Source: Lutibacter agarilyticus (GTDB lineage Bacteria > Bacteroidota > Bacteroidia > Flavobacteriales > Flavobacteriaceae). Taken from it: 64,000 nt of DNA. Positions 1 to 6,819 of the stretch are shown here, one piece after another. The notes below the pieces were generated by a model that searched no databases, had not been told where the DNA came from, and was given only the letters and a program-made list of their open reading frames with translations. A program made the position numbers and the translations under genes. The stretch covers positions 1 to 64,000 of the forward strand of contig NZ_FZNT01000006.1 of NCBI RefSeq assembly GCF_900188235.1, read 5' to 3'. Every line of letters starts with the position of its first letter. Within the stretch, counting starts at the first letter, position 1.

Positions 1-636
1 ACTGGAAATCTGTTTGTTCTGTGGTTCAAAAGTTTGTTTTTACTACTAATAGCAACAGCTCTCCACATACGTAAAAAATCGAAGATTCGACGGAGTCAAT
101 GATGTTGTTTTTGAGCTGTATGATTTGACTTTCAACTTAACAATAACATAAGGCGTGGTATTACGTTTTATTACTTAAGGTTTAAAACTTCTAATATTTA
201 ATATCAAACTTTGTATCTATTACACGGGGAGTTAATACGTCATTTCCAGCTTGACTGGAAATCTGTTTGTTCTGTGGTTCAAAGGGTGTTTTTATTACTA
301 GTAGCAACAGCCCCCCCCACATACGTAAGAAATCGAAGATTCGACGGAGTCAATGATGTTGTTTTTGAGCTGTATGATTTTAGACTTTCAACTTAACAAT
401 AACATAAGGCGTGGTATTACGTTAAATTACTTTAGGTATAAAACTTCTAATATTTAAGATCAAACTTTGTATCTATTACACACCCCTAACCCCTCTCAAG
501 AGGGGAGTTAATACGTCATTTCCAGCTCGACTGGAAATCTGTTTGTTCTGTGGTTCAAAGGGTGTTTTTATTACTAGTAGCAACAGATCCCCGCATACGC
601 GAGAAATCGAAGATTCGACGGAGTCAATGACTATTT
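1..636. repeat. Tandem repeat array, left part (copies 1-3)
   Basis: Three direct copies of one non-coding unit: copy 1 from the window edge to about 230 (its start is cut off), copy 2 about 231-506, copy 3 about 507-636 and truncated. The conserved core CATTTCCAGC starts at 241 and 517, a 276-bp period. Each unit has a short inverted repeat (TTTCCAG, spacer, CTGGAAA), the palindrome TCGAAGATTCGA and a segment AGGCGTGGTATTACG. Copy 2 has an insertion of about 20 bp near 482-505. The short ORF inside copy 2 is only repeat sequence. There is no gene in the first 750 bases apart from the higB start. Confidence 0.85.
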
Positions 637-708
637 GGTTGGTAGTTGTTGGTAGCTAGATACTGAATACTTAAAACTCTTTAGCAAAGAATTAAATAAA
701 TTACCGAA

Positions 709-731
709 TTGGGAACTTTTTATTATATTTG
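709..731 (+). promoter_or_regulatory. Probable higBA promoter
   Basis: TATATTTG at 724-731 matches the Bacteroidota -7 consensus TAnnTTTG and ends 19 bases before the higB start codon. A TTG at 709-711 is too close to be an ideal -33 element, so only the -7 box is well supported. Confidence 0.45.
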
Positions 732-750
732 CAGTATTAAAGAATAAAAT

Positions 751-1044
751 GTGAGAATAATATCAAGACGAACATTACGTGAATTTTGGGAAAAACACGC
801 AGATAGTGAAGAACAATTAAAAGCGTGGTTTCGTGAAACAGAAAAAGCATCTTGGAAAAATAGCAATGAGTTAAAATCTGAATATCCAAGTGCAAGTGTT
901 TTAAGAGATAACAAGATAGTTTTCAATATTAAAGGAAATAATTACAGGTTGATTGTTAAAATGAATTTTGAATTTCAAATATCTTGGATATTATTTATTG
1001 GAACTCACGCTGAATATGATAAAATAAATGCTAAAGATTTGTAA
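751..1044 (+). CDS. higB: HigB-family type II toxin (mRNA interferase)
   Basis: 97 aa, the usual length for the HigB-like toxin family, whose members cleave mRNA at the ribosome when unpaired. Seen: N-terminal RRTLREFWEKHAD segment, a central WKNSNELK block, a VFNIKGNNYRLIVK strand and a C-terminal FIGTHAEYDKI motif, all typical of this RelE-like fold. The start is GTG at 751; no in-frame ATG lies nearby and the -7 box is 20 bases upstream. The stop overlaps the start of the antitoxin gene (TAATG), so the two are translationally coupled. The pair sits inside a tandem repeat array, which suggests a mobile or stabilising cassette. The toxin-first order is the HigBA arrangement. Activity is inferred from family only. 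Confidence 0.85.
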   Translation: MRIISRRTLREFWEKHADSEEQLKAWFRETEKASWKNSNELKSEYPSASVLRDNKIVFNIKGNNYRLIVKMNFEFQISWILFIGTHAEYDKINAKDL

Positions 1045-1412
1045 TGATGGAAATTAAACCTATAAAAAACGAAGTAGATTATCAACAAGCACTTGACAGA
1101 CTTGAACTGATTTTTGATGCAACAAAAGGAACAAAAAAAGGAGATGAACTTGAAATACTTACGATTTTAATTGACAAATACGAAAATGAAAATTTCCCAA
1201 TTGGAATGCCCGATCCAATTGAGGCTATTAAATTTCGAATGGAACAAATGGGGATGAAACAAAAAGACCTTGCTGAACTTATTGGATTTAAAAGTCGTGT
1301 AAGTGAAATTTTAAATAAAAAAAGAAAATTGACTTTAGAAATGATTAGAAAAATAAGCATTTCTTTACATATTCCTACTGATATCTTAATACAGGAATAT
1401 ATTGTAGAATAA
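1044..1412 (+). CDS. higA: HigA-family antitoxin, HTH transcriptional regulator
   Basis: 122 aa. The N-terminal half (about 1-60) is an acidic helical region of the kind that binds toxin. Residues about 62-112 form a Cro/C1-type helix-turn-helix (EQMGMKQKDLAELIG, then SRVSEILNKKRKL, then a helix ending in LHIP). Members of this family neutralise HigB and repress their own promoter; the 20-base gap between the -7 box and higB leaves room for such an operator. Two adjacent ATG codons (1044 and 1047) are possible starts; the first overlaps the higB stop. The repeat array resumes about 20 bp after the stop codon. Confidence 0.88.
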   Translation: MMEIKPIKNEVDYQQALDRLELIFDATKGTKKGDELEILTILIDKYENENFPIGMPDPIEAIKFRMEQMGMKQKDLAELIGFKSRVSEILNKKRKLTLEMIRKISISLHIPTDILIQEYIVE

Positions 1413-1431
1413 TATTTACTGTGGCCTACAC

Positions 1432-2000
1432 AATAATTACGTCATTTTCAGCTTAACTGGAAATCTGTTGGTGCTGTGGTTCAAATGTTGTTTATATTGC
1501 TTGTAGCAACAGCACCCCACATACGTAAAAAATCGAAGATTCGACGGAGTCAATGATGTTGTTTTTGAGCTGTATGATTTGACTTTCAACTTAATAATAA
1601 CATAAGGCGTGGTATTACGTTAAATTACTTTAGGTATAAAACTTCTAATATTTAATATCAAACTTTGTGTCTATTACACGGGGAGTTAATACGTCATTTC
1701 CAGCTTGACTGGAAATCTGTTTGTTCTGTGGTTCAAATGTTGTTTTTACTACTAATAGCTACAGCTACCCACATACGTAAAAAATCGAAGATTCGACGGG
1801 GTCAATGATGTTGTTTTTGAGCTGTATGATTTTAGACTTTCAACTTAACAATAACATAAGGCGTGGTATTACGTTAAATTACTTTAGGTATAAAACTTCT
1901 AATATTTAATATCAAACTTTGTGTCTATTACACGGGGAGTTAATACGTCATTTCGGCTAAGCTCAATACAGCGCTCAAGAGGGGGAGTTAATACGTTGTA
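1432..2000. repeat. Tandem repeat array, right part (copies 4-6)
   Basis: Direct copies of the same unit as at 1-636. Copy 4 spans about 1432-1684 and copy 5 about 1685-1938; the CATTT core starts at 1443, 1695 and 1949, giving periods of 252 and 254 bp. Copy 6 is a short stub (about 1939-2000) that loses similarity after CATTTCGG. The TA pair 640-1430 replaces the rest of copy 3. No coding potential is seen. Confidence 0.85.
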
Positions 2001-2438
2001 ATCTTCCCCAAAAATGAGACAGTTTAGAAATAGAACATATTTTTTTAAATTTGAAGTGAAAATTTTAAAATTATTGATGCTTTGGAGAGCTCAATATTAT
2101 TAGAAAAAAACAGCACTATTTAGAACAAAAACAAATTAAAAAGAACAGATAAGTATTTAAATAATTTATTTAAATTTGACAAACCCTAAAAAAAATACTG
2201 AATTCATTTATATATTTAATTAGATTTCTGAACTAACAATCCGCTGTTTTTTTAAGTGATTTTTATGGGTTAAAAGTAGCTTAATTTTAAAGCTGGTTTG
2301 CTTTAAATTTCAGTTAAAATAACATAGAATTTGTTTTATGCAGTTTTATTAAAAGATAAATAATTGATTGTATAAAATGAGTTATATACAGGCTGAAAAC
2401 GGAATTTTTGATGAAGAAGAATCAATCAAATCAATAAA
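2001..2438. other. Gene-free AT-rich stretch
   Basis: No supported gene. A 25-codon ORF starting with ATG at 2377 overlaps the next start codon and has no recognisable features. Runs of A and T dominate and no clear -7 box was found. Confidence 0.5.
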
Positions 2439-2936
2439 ATGCAACCAAGAATAGAGAAACTTTCCGAAAAAAAATTAGTAGGAAAATCATTAAAAATGTC
2501 TTTAATTACTAATAAAACTACCGAATTATGGAAAGGTTTTATGCCTAAAGTAAAAATGATTCAAAACAAAGTTGGTTCAGATTTTATTTCAATGCAGATT
2601 TATGATAAATCTTTGAATTTTAAAGACTTTAATCCACAAACTGAATTTACAAAATATGCTATGATTGAGACATCTAAATTTGAGAATATTCCTGAAGAAA
2701 TGGAAACACGAATTTTGAAAGGTGGACTTTATGCAGTATTTGTACATAAAGGAATGGCAATAGATTTTCCGAAAACATCGCAATATATTTTTAATCAATG
2801 GCTACCGAATTCAGAATACGAATTAGACCAAAGAGAACATTTTGAACTTTTAGGAGCAAAATACAATCCTACCGATAAAAATTCGGAAGAGGAAGTTTGG
2901 ATTCCGATTAAATATCGTGAAAATATCAGCACATAA
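2439..2936 (+). CDS. GyrI-like / AraC effector-binding domain protein
   Basis: 165 aa, one domain. The sequence fits the SOUL/GyrI-like small-molecule-binding fold found free-standing or fused to AraC/MerR regulators: RKLVGKSLKMSL-type first strand, a WKGFMP segment, a central strand YAMIETSKFENIPEEMETRILKGG split by a loop, and the late block YIFNQWLPNSEYELDQREHFELLG, which is the most diagnostic part. Free-standing members are thought to bind or modify hydrophobic ligands; no ligand can be named here. There is no DNA-binding domain, so it is not a regulator on its own. It is followed by an intergenic repeat that also occurs at 13083. Confidence 0.75.
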   Translation: MQPRIEKLSEKKLVGKSLKMSLITNKTTELWKGFMPKVKMIQNKVGSDFISMQIYDKSLNFKDFNPQTEFTKYAMIETSKFENIPEEMETRILKGGLYAVFVHKGMAIDFPKTSQYIFNQWLPNSEYELDQREHFELLGAKYNPTDKNSEEEVWIPIKYRENIST

Positions 2937-3015
2937 TAACTCATAAAATCTATGCATACATTTCAACTAAATAACGAACAGACAAACATTTAATAAACGG
3001 TTTGCTACAACCAAA
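2934..3015 (+). repeat. Intergenic repeat shared with 13083-13165
   Basis: AACTCATAAAATCTATGC followed by an ATTTCAA-containing tract and GGTTTGCTACAACCAAAAAAA. The same order and most bases occur at 13087-13160 after another single accessory gene. The element follows the stop codon of one gene and ends just before the start of the next, as an integron attC site would, but no integrase is present. Confidence 0.5.
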
Positions 3016-3021
3016 AAAAAT

Positions 3022-3540
3022 ATGAAAAATTTTATAAAACACTTTATAGTATTAATTACTTTTATTTCATTGTTTGGTTGTCCGTCAGATGATGATGATT
3101 GTATGAAAACAATTACAATACCTCAATATTATATAAGTTTAGGCCAATCTTATAGTTATGACACTACACTAGAAGTTCCTTGTGACTTTGCTGAGCCTGA
3201 AGAACCTCAATTAATAGAGCCTCCAATATTAGAAAATTTTTCATTTGAAATATTAAATTTCAACTTTACACCTGACACAGGAAACAATACTTCTAGATTA
3301 CAGTTTCAAATCAAATTGAACAATTCAAATAATTATAGTATCAATGGTGTACCTATTATAACTATGAATTCAGATGGTTTAGAATATTCTGGTAGCTTTT
3401 CAAAAGACGCATCTGTTCCTTGTTATCAAATTGACGCTAATTCAGATTGTATATTGACTTATGATAAAGAAAGCTCTTTAGATTTGGGAATAATTAATTC
3501 AATTCAGATAATTAAGGTAGCGTACTATTTAACAAATTAA
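3022..3540 (+). CDS. Putative surface lipoprotein of unknown function
   Basis: 172 aa. A lysine-containing N-terminus and hydrophobic stretch end in a lipobox (SLFGC, Cys20), so signal peptidase II processing is expected. The four aspartates right after the cysteine (CPSDDDD) resemble the acidic lipoprotein export signal that takes Bacteroidota lipoproteins to the cell surface. The rest is a proline/glutamate-rich linker followed by a beta-rich domain (residues about 70-170) that I do not recognise. Three later cysteines may form disulfides. A hairpin that may act as a terminator follows. Confidence 0.7.
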   Translation: MKNFIKHFIVLITFISLFGCPSDDDDCMKTITIPQYYISLGQSYSYDTTLEVPCDFAEPEEPQLIEPPILENFSFEILNFNFTPDTGNNTSRLQFQIKLNNSNNYSINGVPIITMNSDGLEYSGSFSKDASVPCYQIDANSDCILTYDKESSLDLGIINSIQIIKVAYYLTN

Positions 3541-3556
3541 TAGAACAAAGAAAAGT

Positions 3557-3579
3557 AAAAGCTAATTGCAATAGCTTTT
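3557..3579 (+). terminator. Hairpin downstream of lipoprotein gene
   Basis: AAAAGCTA (3557-3564) and TAGCTTTT (3572-3579) form an 8-bp stem with a 7-base loop. The T tract is short, so termination strength is uncertain. Confidence 0.5.
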
Positions 3580-3693
3580 ATGATACGATATATAAAATAT
3601 GTTTAAGTGGAGTCCAGAACCCACGCTTAAAAAAACGGGGAGCAACTGAAAATCCATAAGAGTAGGGGAATTCAATCTAAAACAGAAACAAAA

Positions 3694-4032
3694 ATGGAAG
3701 CACAAAAGGTAGACATGTTTATCATGGCAAATGTCAAATACTTTGAAAGTCATCAAATTGCTCAAATCAGAGAAAAACTTATCCAAATGGATGACTCTAA
3801 ATGGGGTTTGGTTCAAACATTACAATTTAAAGAGCCAACAACAAGCCTTATTATTTCATTGCTTGCAGGTAGTTTAGGTATTGACCGTTTTATGATTGGA
3901 GATACTGGTTTAGGTATTGGTAAATTAATTACTTGTGGAGGATTTGGAATTTGGGCTATTATTGATTGGTTTTTAATTATGGGAGCTACCAGAGAGAAAA
4001 ATATGGCTAAACTTCAACAAGTTTTATATTAA
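3694..4032 (+). CDS. TM2 domain-containing membrane protein
   Basis: 112 aa. The N-terminal 45 residues are soluble (MANVKYFESHQIAQIREKL). Residues about 48-105 form a TM2 domain: two transmembrane helices joined by a short turn with the signature GSLGIDRFMIGDTGLGIGK, then a WAIIDWFLIMG second helix. The biochemical role of bacterial TM2 proteins is unknown. The stop codon overlaps the next start (TAATG), and the next three genes also overlap one another, so this is the first gene of a tight four-gene operon of membrane proteins ending in a metallopeptidase. Confidence 0.85.
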   Translation: MEAQKVDMFIMANVKYFESHQIAQIREKLIQMDDSKWGLVQTLQFKEPTTSLIISLLAGSLGIDRFMIGDTGLGIGKLITCGGFGIWAIIDWFLIMGATREKNMAKLQQVLY

Positions 4033-4448
4033 TGTCAATTAACAGGAATAAGTTATATACGCTATTATTTATTTCCTGTTTGGCGGGGTATATATATCTT
4101 TATATAAGTATGACTTCAAATTTTATAGAACCTAAATCAGTTGAAGTTTGCCCAATAAAGTTTACAACAAATATGCCCTGTCCCTCTTGTGGATCAACAC
4201 GCTCTGTTATTTCAATTGTTAACGGAAAATTTAGTGATGCATTAAGTATAAATCCTTTAGGTTATATTATTGCTGTTATAATGGTTTTAATACCTCTATG
4301 GCTGTTAATAGATGTTTTAATTAAAAAGAAATCACTATTTAAATTTTATATAAAAATGGAGACCTATTTAAAAAAGCCACAACTTGCAATTCCATTAATT
4401 GTGTTGGTACTTATTAATTGGATTTGGAATATTACAAAAGGACTATGA
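4032..4448 (+). CDS. DUF2752 family membrane protein
   Basis: 138 aa with about three transmembrane helices (residues about 8-26, 68-95 and 115-132). The loop after the first helix carries the family signature CPIKFTTNMPCPSCGSTR, a conserved cysteine cluster that may bind metal. Function of the family is unknown. The gene overlaps the TM2 gene before it by one base and the next gene by four bases (ATGA), so co-translation is likely. Confidence 0.85.
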   Translation: MSINRNKLYTLLFISCLAGYIYLYISMTSNFIEPKSVEVCPIKFTTNMPCPSCGSTRSVISIVNGKFSDALSINPLGYIIAVIMVLIPLWLLIDVLIKKKSLFKFYIKMETYLKKPQLAIPLIVLVLINWIWNITKGL

Positions 4449-4885
4449 TAAAAGTAACAAACTTTGCATATAAACCAGGGGAGCATGAAGCTGAAAAAGC
4501 CTCAAATAGTTACCTTATGTCATTAATTGCTATAATGGGAGGCTTACCCTTACCAATAATTAACCTTGTAGCTACTTTGATTTTTTATTTAGGAAATAGA
4601 AAGGGAACCTATTTTGTACGTTGGCACTGTACACAAGCCTTACTTTCTCAAATATCAGTACTTTTTATTAATAGCTATGGTTTTTGGTGGACAGTTTCAA
4701 TAGTTTTTACTTCAGATGAAAGCATTACAAATAACTATATAGCCTACATAATTGCAGCTTTAATTTTCAATCTTTCTGAATTTATAGCAACTATATATAC
4801 TGCAATTCAGGTACGAAAAGGTATTCACGTATCGTGGTGGTTTTACGGTAGTTTAAGTAATTTAATATGTAAACCAACATTATGA
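4445..4885 (+). CDS. DUF4870-like membrane protein
   Basis: 146 aa from the ATG at 4445, which overlaps the preceding stop codon (ATGA). A longer reading from 4418 would run 10 codons into the previous gene and is less likely. Three or four transmembrane helices are visible; the segment GNRKGTYFVRWHCTQALLSQ between them is the small polar loop typical of DUF4870-like proteins (a residue pattern like R-F-x-A-x-Q-A). A soluble N-terminus of about 25 residues precedes the first helix. Function is unknown. The gene ends with another ATGA overlap onto the peptidase gene. Confidence 0.65.
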   Translation: MIKVTNFAYKPGEHEAEKASNSYLMSLIAIMGGLPLPIINLVATLIFYLGNRKGTYFVRWHCTQALLSQISVLFINSYGFWWTVSIVFTSDESITNNYIAYIIAALIFNLSEFIATIYTAIQVRKGIHVSWWFYGSLSNLICKPTL

Positions 4886-5679
4886 AAAATATTTTTATAC
4901 AAGGTTTAACAATAGTAGTGCTGTTTTTCTCAACTTGGTTTGTTTTAACAAAGGTTGACTGGATGACTATTTTAAAAATCGAAAATAGAACCAATAAAAC
5001 TGAAGAAAAGCTTGGTGAATTCTTTTTGGAGACTTTCAAGCAGTCAGAACAAGAAAATACAAATCCATTTGTAGCCAATGCTATTGATAGTATTGTAAGT
5101 AAAATTTGCTCAGAAAATGAAATTGATAAAAAAATAATTAAGGTTCATATATTTGATAAAGATGAAGTAAACGCTTTCGCGTTACCTAATGGGCATCTTT
5201 TAATTTATAGTGGCTTGATTTTAGCATCAGACAATCAAGAAGAACTAAGCGGAGTAATTTGTCACGAAATAGCACATATTCAGTTAAATCATTTAATGAA
5301 GAAATTGATAAAGGAAGTGGGGCTTTCAGTGTTAATCTCCATGTCAACGGGCAATGGTGGACCTGAAATTATAGGAGAAACGTTAAGGTTACTATCATCA
5401 TCAGCTTTTGACAGAACTTTAGAGCAAGAAGCAGATATTAAAGCTGTGGAATATCTTATCAATGCAAAAATAAACCCTGAACCTTTTGCTAATTTCTTAT
5501 ACAAGTTATCAGATAACGAGAACGAAGCCATGAAATATGTGTCGTGGACAAGCACCCACCCAGACTCAAAAGAAAGAGCGGAATATATTATTGAAGATAG
5601 TAAAAATAACGCTACAGTTTATGAGTCTGTACTATCAATCAATACTTGGGGGCAATTGAAAGTAGCATTGGAGGAATGA
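4882..5679 (+). CDS. M48-family metallopeptidase, membrane-anchored
   Basis: 265 aa. One N-terminal transmembrane helix (residues about 6-22) anchors a peptidase domain. The zinc motif HEIAH is at residues 128-132 and the third ligand is probably the glutamate in the LEQEAD motif near 183. The NAFALPNGHLLIYSGLI block before the active site is typical of M48 (HtpX/Oma1/BepA-like) enzymes. Members degrade or process misfolded envelope proteins. As the last gene of the operon with TM2, DUF2752 and DUF4870-like proteins, it may act on, or be controlled by, these small membrane partners; that link is inferred from context. Confidence 0.85.
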   Translation: MKNIFIQGLTIVVLFFSTWFVLTKVDWMTILKIENRTNKTEEKLGEFFLETFKQSEQENTNPFVANAIDSIVSKICSENEIDKKIIKVHIFDKDEVNAFALPNGHLLIYSGLILASDNQEELSGVICHEIAHIQLNHLMKKLIKEVGLSVLISMSTGNGGPEIIGETLRLLSSSAFDRTLEQEADIKAVEYLINAKINPEPFANFLYKLSDNENEAMKYVSWTSTHPDSKERAEYIIEDSKNNATVYESVLSINTWGQLKVALEE

Positions 5680-5709
5680 AAAAAATGAAAATTTCTACAG
5701 GTAACACTG

Positions 5710-5875
5710 TAATTGAAAAGGTAGATTTAAATAATTTTAGGAACCGAACTTAGAATTTTAAAACCCTCAAGAATTATAAAAAGGGAAGAGCTTCATTTTT
5801 ACCATTTACTTGCTCATTAACAGAGTTGATGCTAAATTCTTAATGAATAAACATTATTCTGTCAAGTAGTTCTTA
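5710..5875 (+). pseudogene. Decayed 3' end of an McrC-like gene
   Basis: This stretch matches 37083-37247, the 3' end and downstream flank of the intact McrC-like gene, in the same orientation. The last 23 codons read NYKKGRASFLPFTCSLTELM plus LNS and stop, differing from the intact protein at one residue. Upstream of that the frame is broken by a stop (at about 5750) and small changes. Similarity continues past the stop codon to AGTAGTTCTTA. It is a remnant of a second copy lying outside the predicted island. Confidence 0.85.
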
Positions 5876-5910
5876 TTAGTTTGATGATTATTTTTTACTC
5901 ATAAAACAAC

Positions 5911-6279
5911 TTACTCATTAGCCCCTAAATAAACCCAATACTCATGCTCTTTACAAAACTTAGAGTTTTCGTGTATATGGTTAATAATACCATTTTCCTT
6001 AAAGAATGCTTTAAATTCAACGGTGTCTTCTGTAGTGTTTAATACTTCTAGTTTTACCCAATTCACAGATTTCGTCCATTTTTCAATGGCTCTTTTTTCT
6101 TGTTTGTTTGGTCGGGTAGAGGAATGATGACTTTTTTGTAAGTAGTTTACATTTGCCAACACAAATGCACTATACCTAGAACGCATTAATTGTGCTGCTG
6201 TGCTAACAGTATGAATATTTTTATGTGCTTTTTGGCAGCACTCACTATATTTTTTTTGAGGATTACAAGGACACTGCAT
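5911..6279 (-). CDS. ychJ: YchJ family protein (SEC-C metal-binding motif)
   Basis: 122 aa, the usual size of this family. The N-terminal motif CPCNPQKKYSECC is a SEC-C-like zinc-binding cluster; it is followed by MRSRYSAFVLANVNYLQKSHH, the family signature (R-S-R-Y-x-A), and a compact NTF2-like domain with WTKSVNWVKLEV and VEFKAFF strands. The precise biochemical role of YchJ proteins is not established. It lies 4 bp after a small conserved gene on the same strand and is probably co-transcribed with it. Confidence 0.85.
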   Translation of the reverse strand: MQCPCNPQKKYSECCQKAHKNIHTVSTAAQLMRSRYSAFVLANVNYLQKSHHSSTRPNKQEKRAIEKWTKSVNWVKLEVLNTTEDTVEFKAFFKENGIINHIHENSKFCKEHEYWVYLGANE

Positions 6280-6283
6280 ATAA

Positions 6284-6643
6284 TTAATTTACCAGTTCTT
6301 TTTTAGCTTTAATTCTGAAACAACGTTCTGAACCTAAATATAACGGATCTCCATATTCTTCAGACCAAAAACCATCTAAGACGTCATTTGATATACAACG
6401 ATAAACTACAACTCCTTTAAAAGTGTTTTCTTCTTCGCCTAAATAACTAAAATTAATCACTAAAATATTGTCTTTAAAAAAACCAGATCCAGTTTGTGTT
6501 TGGTCAGCGTGAATTAACCATTTAGCCAGTATTCTATTATTGGCATCCAGTGCTAAGGTTAATGTACCTTTATACGTGTTTTCAGAAGCATCTTGATTGC
6601 TCCCGATAATACTAAATGTTCCAACTAAATCTTCTACATTCAT
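6284..6643 (-). CDS. Conserved protein of unknown function, beta-rich
   Basis: 119 aa, no signal peptide or membrane segment. The sequence alternates short beta strands with glycine turns (GTFSIIGSNQDASENTYKGT, then VINFSYLGEEENTFKGVVVYR) and ends with a lysine-rich tail. This pattern suggests a small beta barrel or sandwich, but I do not recognise the family. It is upstream of ychJ with a 4-bp gap, so the two form a unit transcribed away from the transporter gene. Confidence 0.6.
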   Translation of the reverse strand: MNVEDLVGTFSIIGSNQDASENTYKGTLTLALDANNRILAKWLIHADQTQTGSGFFKDNILVINFSYLGEEENTFKGVVVYRCISNDVLDGFWSEEYGDPLYLGSERCFRIKAKKELVN

Positions 6644-6819
6644 ATAAACATCAAATTTAAAGAGTCAAAGATACTGTATCTATTAAATTGAACAATAAAA
6701 AGTTCTATTTGGGCATTAAATAAATTAATAGACCTGTGGCTAAATTAAACCAAGAATTTTAAAATAGAAAAGCTATATTTATTTTTTAATTTGTAGACTC
6801 CAAAAAATTATTTTAAATA

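Noticed and set aside
211-396. 61-codon ORF in the repeat array
   Set aside because: It lies wholly in a repeat unit, has no protein-like pattern and is broken in the other copies.
2377-2454. 25-codon ORF before the GyrI-like gene
   Set aside because: It overlaps the next start, matches nothing and has no promoter signal.
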